This document shows positions 5,482 to 9,412 of a DNA stretch of 9,412 nucleotides, in pieces; position 1 is the first letter of the stretch; each line of letters begins with the position of its first letter. This DNA is from DASULA01 sp036278435. Its GTDB lineage: Bacteria; Actinomycetota; Actinomycetes; Mycobacteriales; DASULA01. A program made the position numbers and the translations under genes. Location of the stretch: NCBI GenBank assembly GCA_036278435.1, contig DASULA010000479.1, positions 1 to 9,412 of the forward strand, written 5' to 3'. The notes under the pieces are model-generated. The model had not been told where the DNA came from. It did not search any database and saw only the letters and a list, made by a program, of their open reading frames with translations.

Positions 5482-8085
5482 ATGGCGGTCGGAACGATGG
5501 TCTTACACAGGGTGTTACACAGGCTGGTTGCGGGTGCGGCGAGCCTGGGCCTGGTGGCTGGCGGGGTGGTGCTCTCGGCGGTACCGGCCGGAGCCGCCCC
5601 GGCCCGGCCCTCGGGACGGGCCACGCCGGTGCCGGACGCGGTGGCCGGGCAGCCCGGCTTCCACAGCGTGGAACCCACCCGAATCCTGGACACCCGCATC
5701 GGGCTGGGCGCGGCCGAAGCACCACTCGGCCCACACGGGACCATCGACGTGCAGGTCACCGGCGTGGCCGGAATCCCGACAACCGGGGTGGCCGCGGTGG
5801 TGTTCAACCTGACCGCGGTCGCCCCGACGGCCGGCGGGTTCCTGACTGTCTATCCGACCGGTGCTCCTCGGCCGAACTCCTCCAACCTGAACTTCACCGC
5901 TGGGCAGACCATCGCCGACGAGGTCATCGCCACCGTGGGTACCGCGGGGAAGGTCACCGTCTTCAACGCCGTCGGCAACACCCACGTGCTCGCCGACATA
6001 TCCGGCTGGTTCGCCACCGACACCTACTACCACCCGCTGACCCCGACCCGCCTGCTGGACACCCGCACCGGCCTGGGCGCCCCCACCGCGGCACCCCTGG
6101 GCGACAGCCAACACCTCGACATTCAGGTCACCGGGCATGCCGGCATACCCGCCACCGCCACCGCCACCGCATTCACCCTGACCGCCACCCAACCCACCAC
6201 CACGACGTTCGTCACCGCCTACCCCGCCGGCCAAACCCGACCCGGCACCTCCAACCTCAACCTCATCCGCAACCAGACCGCCGCCATCGCCGCGATCACC
6301 AAACTCGGTACCAACGGCGCCATCACCGTCTACAACGCCGCGGGCAGCGTCCATCTCATCGCCGACATCACCGGCTGGTTCTCCTCCACCGGACAGTTCA
6401 CCCCCATCACCCCCACTCGCATCCTCGACACCCGCACCACCGGCGAGCCGATCCCACCGAACGCCGGAATAACCATCTCCGCGGGCACCGAGCCGCCCCA
6501 TCCCGACTCGGTCATCGTGTCGGTCGCCGCCGTCGCCCCGACCGCGAGCGGATTCCTGACGATGCAACCCGAACTCGGTACGAAGCTGCACATCTCAACG
6601 GTCAACTTCACCACCAGGCACACCGCCGCCAACCTGGCCATCGTGCGAACCGGCGGCGGCGGCCCGTTCGTAGAGATCGACAACCACAGTCCCGATCCGC
6701 TGAACGTCATCGTGGACCTGTCGGGATCGTTCGTCGCACCGGTGCACATCGACAACGTCGACCTGCCGGATGCGGCCCTGCCCGGCTCGTACCATCGCAC
6801 CCTGGACGCATTCGGCGGCATCGCCCCCTACACCTGGACGGTCACCGCGGGCGCGCTTCCGGCCGGGCTCACCCTGGCCTCCACCGGGCCGAGTTTGGCG
6901 GCGATCAGCGGCACGCCCACGACGCCGGGCACCAGCACCTTCACGATCCAGGCCACCGATTCGCTGGGCCTGTTCGACCAACGAAGCCTCACCCTGATCG
7001 TGCGGCCGTTCGTGCCCGGCGCGGTGTGGGCGTGGGGTGACGGATCGGTTGGTGAACTCGGCGACGGCATACCCGAGCCCACCGACACTCCGGTGCGGGT
7101 CAGTGACCTGTCCGGTGTCACGGCAGTCGCCGGGGGCAACTCAACCGGGTACGCGCTGAAGTCCGACGGCACGGTGTGGGCCTGGGGCAGCAGCTTTACC
7201 GGAGGGCTCGGCGACGGCACCACCACCAGCTCCCTCAGCCCGGTACAGGTGACCGGACTGACCGGAATCACCGCCATCGCGGCGGGCGCGGCGAGCGGCT
7301 ACGCGCTGAATTCGGACGGCACGGTGTGGGCCTGGGGCAACAACTTTGACGGACAGCTCGGCGACGGCACCACCACCAACCGCCCCACCCCGGTACAGGT
7401 GACCGGACTGACCGGAATCACCGCCATCGCCGGCGCGTCCGGCGACGGGTATGCGCTGGCCTCCGACGGCACGGTGTGGGCCTGGGGCAGCGACTTCTTC
7501 AGTGAGCTGGGCGACGGGTCCCGTACCAACAGCAGCGTCCCGGTGCGGGTCAGCGGGCTGACCGGCATCACCGCCATCGTGTCGGCTGCTGACTCGTCCG
7601 ACGGGTACGCGCTGAAGTCCGATGGCACGGTCTGGGCCTGGGGAGACGGCTTCGGAGGCAAGCGCGGCAACGGCAGCAACCTGACCGACCTGGTCCCCAA
7701 CCAGGTGGTCGGTCTGACCGCGGTCACGGGCATCGCCGCCAGTGAGCACAACGGCTACGCGATCACCTCGGAGGGCACGGCATGGGCCTGGGGTCAGAAT
7801 AACGCCGGTGAGGTTGGCGACGGCACCACCGCCGACCGTCTCACGCCGGTACGGGTGGCCGGGTTGACCGGGGTCACCGATATCGCCGGGGCCGATTTCA
7901 ATGCCTTCGCCCTGACCTCCGATGGGACGGTGTGGGCCTGGGGCCAGGGCGACGACGAGCTGGGGTCCGGTCGCGATGGCTCGCCGTTCGCACTTGCTCC
8001 GATCGCTGTGGCGGGGATGCCGCCGGTGACCGCGCTGGCCGCGGGCGGTTTCACCGCCTACGCCCTGGGCACGGCGACACCCTGA
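5482..8085 (+). CDS. Secreted multidomain protein with three LDTR repeats, an Ig-like domain and a seven-bladed RCC1 propeller (paralog 2)
   Basis: An 867-residue exported paralog of the 2378-4921 product with the same domain order. Signal peptide about 1-39 (hydrophobic core LVAGAASLGLVAGGVVL, then PAGAA), followed by a Pro/Ala linker. LDTR repeats lie at 60-177, 182-300 and 306-417. In repeat 3 the closing G-W-F is G-S-F (Ser416), so that tryptophan is lost. The Ig-like domain spans about 421-505, with IAPYTWTVTAGALPAGLT. Seven regular blades (513-867) of about 50 residues carry SDGTVWAWG. Blades 2 and 3 are nearly identical in DNA, a recent internal duplication. No catalytic motif or covalent anchor is visible. 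ATG 5482 has AAGGG at 5468-5472, nine bases upstream; an in-frame ATG at 5497 is a weaker alternative. Probable role: extracellular or surface protein binding. The propeller resembles the repeat pattern of the secreted inhibitor BLIP-II, but ligand and partner are unknown. Confidence 0.9.
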   Translation: MAVGTMVLHRVLHRLVAGAASLGLVAGGVVLSAVPAGAAPARPSGRATPVPDAVAGQPGFHSVEPTRILDTRIGLGAAEAPLGPHGTIDVQVTGVAGIPTTGVAAVVFNLTAVAPTAGGFLTVYPTGAPRPNSSNLNFTAGQTIADEVIATVGTAGKVTVFNAVGNTHVLADISGWFATDTYYHPLTPTRLLDTRTGLGAPTAAPLGDSQHLDIQVTGHAGIPATATATAFTLTATQPTTTTFVTAYPAGQTRPGTSNLNLIRNQTAAIAAITKLGTNGAITVYNAAGSVHLIADITGWFSSTGQFTPITPTRILDTRTTGEPIPPNAGITISAGTEPPHPDSVIVSVAAVAPTASGFLTMQPELGTKLHISTVNFTTRHTAANLAIVRTGGGGPFVEIDNHSPDPLNVIVDLSGSFVAPVHIDNVDLPDAALPGSYHRTLDAFGGIAPYTWTVTAGALPAGLTLASTGPSLAAISGTPTTPGTSTFTIQATDSLGLFDQRSLTLIVRPFVPGAVWAWGDGSVGELGDGIPEPTDTPVRVSDLSGVTAVAGGNSTGYALKSDGTVWAWGSSFTGGLGDGTTTSSLSPVQVTGLTGITAIAAGAASGYALNSDGTVWAWGNNFDGQLGDGTTTNRPTPVQVTGLTGITAIAGASGDGYALASDGTVWAWGSDFFSELGDGSRTNSSVPVRVSGLTGITAIVSAADSSDGYALKSDGTVWAWGDGFGGKRGNGSNLTDLVPNQVVGLTAVTGIAASEHNGYAITSEGTAWAWGQNNAGEVGDGTTADRLTPVRVAGLTGVTDIAGADFNAFALTSDGTVWAWGQGDDELGSGRDGSPFALAPIAVAGMPPVTALAAGGFTAYALGTATP
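7206..7430 (+). repeat. 150-bp tandem duplication of an RCC1 blade inside paralog 2
   Basis: Two adjacent blades share long exact stretches at a constant offset of 150 bp (50 codons). Positions 7206-7229 match 7356-7379, and 7239-7280 match 7389-7430, a 42-base exact run. Synonymous sites are identical too, unlike most blade pairs in these genes. This indicates recent duplication or gene conversion of one blade, not only protein-level selection. Confidence 0.7.
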
Positions 8086-8161
8086 CCGGCGCCCGGGCCG
8101 TGGGCGTCCGCAACAGCCCGCTCCGGATACCCGGGATGCCGCCGGTGACCGCGCTGGCCGC
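8014..8161 (+). repeat. 29-bp exact direct repeat across the end of paralog 2
   Basis: The 29 bases at 8014-8042, coding for the last blade (GMPPVTALAA), recur exactly at 8133-8161, downstream of the stop codon at 8085. The spacing is 119 bp, which is not a multiple of three, so the second copy lies in another frame relative to the gene. The same segment in paralog 1 (around 4853-4880) is similar. Confidence 0.85.
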
Positions 8162-8192
8162 CGGAACCAGAACCGTCTAGGCGCTCGGAAAC
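8115..8192 (+). pseudogene. 3'-end remnant of a third RCC1-propeller paralog
   Basis: Reading in the frame of ATG 8136 gives SPLRIPGMPPVTALAAGTRTV, a stop (TAG 8178-8180), then ALGN. This aligns with the C-termini of both intact paralogs (API-R-I-A-D-MPPVTALAAG in paralog 1, then AYALGTATP). The stop falls where the others have the Tyr codon TAC. The upstream part, PLRI, is closer to paralog 1 than to the adjacent paralog 2, so it is not simply a duplicate of the neighbouring gene end. It has no start, signal or ribosome binding site and is too short to function. It is best read as debris from a third tandem copy lost by recombination. Confidence 0.65.
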
Positions 8193-8238
8193 GTCCTGAC
8201 CCGGGCGGTGACGACGGGCCGCGCCGAGCGACGAAGAA

Positions 8239-8270
8239 CGGTGGGGCGGCCGGGGGAGGCCGCCCCACCG
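8239..8270. terminator. Strong 13-bp hairpin between convergent genes
   Basis: CGGTGGGGCGGCC (8239-8251) pairs perfectly with its reverse complement at 8258-8270 around a six-base loop. It lies between the end of paralog 2 plus its remnant (plus strand) and the end of the membrane-anchored protein gene (minus strand, stop at 8322). It can therefore act as a bidirectional terminator. There is no T-tract on either side, as is usual for actinobacterial hairpin terminators. Confidence 0.75.
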
Positions 8271-8321
8271 GGGGGCGAGGACGATGACTCGGGGGGATGT
8301 CACCGGCCTCACGTCAGGAGG

Positions 8322-8972
8322 TCAACCACCACCGCCACCACCGCTGCCGCTGCCGCGCCGGTGATGGTCGTCGGCGGTGCCGTCGTCGGCGCCGTGCCCG
8401 CCGCTGCCGTGGTCGTCGGTCGCGGCCGGCGAGGACGGCGCGCCCGCCCCGGTGCCGGACTGGGTGCCCGGCTGGGTTCCGGTCGGGGTGCCGCCATCGT
8501 GGTCGGAGTGGGTGACCGTGACCACGCTTGGGATGTTCTGCTCGCACCGCAGGGTGGCGGAGATCTCCGGGACCTTGGCGGACTTGTCCGCCTCGAACGC
8601 CATCCTCGCGGTGGTGGCCGGGCCCCGCACCATGTCGTCGTCGGCCCGGTAGCCCTGGGCCGGACTCCACGAGACGATGTATGCCAGGTTACCCTGCTGG
8701 CAGTTCACGTTGATCGTGCCGCCCGCGGTGTTCAGCGGGTGCACGATCGCGCCGGGGGTGGTGCCCGGGTCGGATGTCTGCGGGCCGATCGTGGTGTCGC
8801 TGTCGTCGGCCCGGTCCGCGCGCAGCCCGTCGTTGATGGCGGCGTTACTGAGCGGTGACACCGCCCGGTTACTGATCTCACCACCGACTAGGGACAGCGC
8901 CCAGGTACCGACGGCGATCGCCGTGCCGGCGACCACCAGCCACAGGGTGAGCAGAATTCCACCACGTCGCAT
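8322..8972 (-). CDS. Membrane-anchored extracytoplasmic protein of unknown function, next to a response regulator
   Basis: A 216-residue protein. MRRGG is followed by one hydrophobic helix (about 6-29) with no clear signal-peptidase motif, so it is probably an N-terminal anchor with the rest outside. Residues 30-80 are polar. A compact part (about 84-155) has two cysteines, C91 and C143, able to form a disulfide, in a beta-rich context (TINVNCQQG, AYIVSW, ATLRCEQN). The tail (155-216) is low complexity: Gly/Thr/Pro, then His/Asp-rich, ending in a glycine run. No enzyme motif is seen. Similar short anchored proteins next to two-component genes in Pseudonocardiales come to mind, but this is recall only. 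No good ribosome binding site precedes ATG 8972, the only plausible start. The gene is divergent from the response regulator, and three 11-bp repeats in the spacer suggest control by it. Confidence 0.75.
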   Translation of the reverse strand: MRRGGILLTLWLVVAGTAIAVGTWALSLVGGEISNRAVSPLSNAAINDGLRADRADDSDTTIGPQTSDPGTTPGAIVHPLNTAGGTINVNCQQGNLAYIVSWSPAQGYRADDDMVRGPATTARMAFEADKSAKVPEISATLRCEQNIPSVVTVTHSDHDGGTPTGTQPGTQSGTGAGAPSSPAATDDHGSGGHGADDGTADDHHRRGSGSGGGGGG

Positions 8973-8998
8973 GACAACCAGCGTGCGCGACCTGCCGC

Positions 8999-9031
8999 TA
9001 AGCCAGGGTTAAGACACGGATAGGACTACGC
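8999..9031 (+). promoter_or_regulatory. Three tandem 11-bp direct repeats (candidate response-regulator site)
   Basis: Three consecutive 11-bp units (8999-9009, 9010-9020, 9021-9031) each begin TARGMC: TAAGCC, TAAGAC and TAGGAC. OmpR/PhoB-family regulators typically bind head-to-tail direct repeats with 11-bp periodicity. The site lies 27 bases from the minus-strand gene's ATG and 43 from the regulator's ATG, so it could serve both. The repeat is read directly; the binding protein is inferred. Confidence 0.5.
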
Positions 9032-9062
9032 ATCACCACCTAATCCCGCCCCTCATCCGGGC

Positions 9063-9068
9063 TACTGT
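9063..9068 (+). promoter_or_regulatory. -10 hexamer placed for a leaderless transcript
   Basis: TACTGT fits TANNNT and ends six bases before ATG 9075, so transcription would begin at or next to the A of the start codon. No ribosome binding site precedes that ATG, which fits a leaderless mRNA of the kind common in actinomycetes. No good -35 is visible, so activation by a bound regulator is possible. Confidence 0.5.
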
Positions 9069-9074
9069 GCGGAC

Positions 9075-9412
9075 ATGCCTGAGGTGCTCGTCATCGAGGA
9101 CGACCCCCGGGTGCGCAGCGCACTCGCCCGGTCGCTGACCGAACGGGGATACGCGGTGACCACGGCACCGACGGGAATGGCCGGGCTGAACCAGGCGGTT
9201 CAGGAAAGGCCCGAGATCGTGGTCCTGGACCTCGGGTTGCCCGACGTGGACGGTACCGAGGTGCTGCGGATGCTCCGCGCGGTCAGCCGGGTGCCGGTCA
9301 TCGTGGCCACCGCCCGGGACGAGGAGTCGCAGATCGTGGAAGCCCTGGACGCCGGTGCCGACGACTACCTGGTCAAACCGTTCGGCGCCGCCCAACTCGA
9401 CGCCCGGATCCG
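9075..9412 (+). CDS. Response regulator, probably OmpR family (partial, receiver domain)
   Basis: The first 112 residues of a two-component response regulator that leaves the window on the right. The receiver domain is nearly complete. The acidic pocket is D9/D10 in VLVIEDD, the phosphoacceptor is D52 in VVLDLGLPDVDG, the switch Thr is T79 in VIVATARD, and the conserved Lys is K101 in ADDYLVKPF. The ADDYLVKPF...QLDARIR ending is typical of OmpR/PhoB-type regulators, whose winged-helix DNA-binding domain would lie beyond the edge. A sensor kinase gene is likely to follow but is not seen. The start is ATG 9075. It lacks a ribosome binding site but has a -10 positioned for leaderless transcription. 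The divergent membrane-anchored protein at 8322-8972 and the 11-bp repeats between them suggest autoregulation and a local target. Confidence 0.93.
   Translation, partial: MPEVLVIEDDPRVRSALARSLTERGYAVTTAPTGMAGLNQAVQERPEIVVLDLGLPDVDGTEVLRMLRAVSRVPVIVATARDEESQIVEALDAGADDYLVKPFGAAQLDARI

Noticed and set aside
5515..6591. Minus-strand open frame (358 residues) opposite paralog 2
   Set aside because: Same glycine-rich antisense pattern as opposite paralog 1. The sense strand has a signal peptide and clear domains.
7021..8082. Regular ~150-bp repeats that might suggest a CRISPR array or minisatellite
   Set aside because: The units are in-frame RCC1 blades within one coding region, with variable spacing and no unique spacers.
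7141..8268. Minus-strand open frame (375 residues) opposite the RCC1 region, with repeated PGPHRAV-like segments
   Set aside because: The repetition is only the reverse of the RCC1 blade repeats. It crosses the terminator hairpin and the remnant and has no ribosome binding site.
8208..8858. Plus-strand open frame (216 residues) opposite the membrane-anchored protein
   Set aside because: Arg/Gly/Val shadow. The minus strand has an anchor helix, paired cysteines and a sensible composition.
9033..9395. Minus-strand open frame opposite the response regulator
   Set aside because: The plus strand carries every conserved receiver-domain residue, so the minus frame is a shadow.

Overview
The window is very GC-rich DNA with strong G/C bias at third codon positions, GTG/ATG starts, purine-rich ribosome binding sites and one apparently leaderless gene. 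This fits a high-GC actinomycete. The protein style (Pseudonocardiales-like secreted repeat proteins, and a short membrane-anchored protein next to a response regulator) suggests that order, but this is an inference from recall, not a search.

Layout. Positions 1-135 hold the start of a minus-strand gene that leaves the window. It is divergent from an NAD(P)-dependent beta-hydroxyacid dehydrogenase (335-1216), and palindromes lie in the spacer. A single-pass membrane protein with an exposed golvesin/Xly CBD-like domain follows (1332-2132), then a hairpin and an AT-rich island. The centre is dominated by two paralogous secreted proteins of about 850 residues (2378-4921 and 5482-8085). Both have the same order: signal peptide, three ~117-residue repeats opening with LDTR and closing on G-W-F, one Ig-like domain, and a complete seven-bladed RCC1-type beta-propeller. 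A small unrelated minus-strand gene (4957-5325) sits between them. A fragment of a third copy's 3' end, with a stop in it, lies just after the second gene (about 8115-8192). A strong 13-bp hairpin (8239-8270) then separates this block from a minus-strand membrane-anchored protein (8322-8972). That gene is divergent from a response regulator (9075 to the edge) that looks OmpR-like, and the spacer carries three 11-bp direct repeats.

How it fits together. The centre looks like a cell-surface or secreted-protein locus that grew by tandem duplication, with at least three copies at some time. The two paralogs share a 17-bp promoter-region element (14/17 identical), so they may be co-regulated. The RCC1 propellers have the same blade signature as BLIP-II, the secreted Streptomyces beta-lactamase inhibitor, which makes protein binding a reasonable hypothesis. 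The right-hand pair looks like a signalling unit in which the regulator may control itself and the neighbouring membrane protein. No mobile element, CRISPR array, tRNA or rRNA was seen, and no gene-free stretch exceeds 300 bases.
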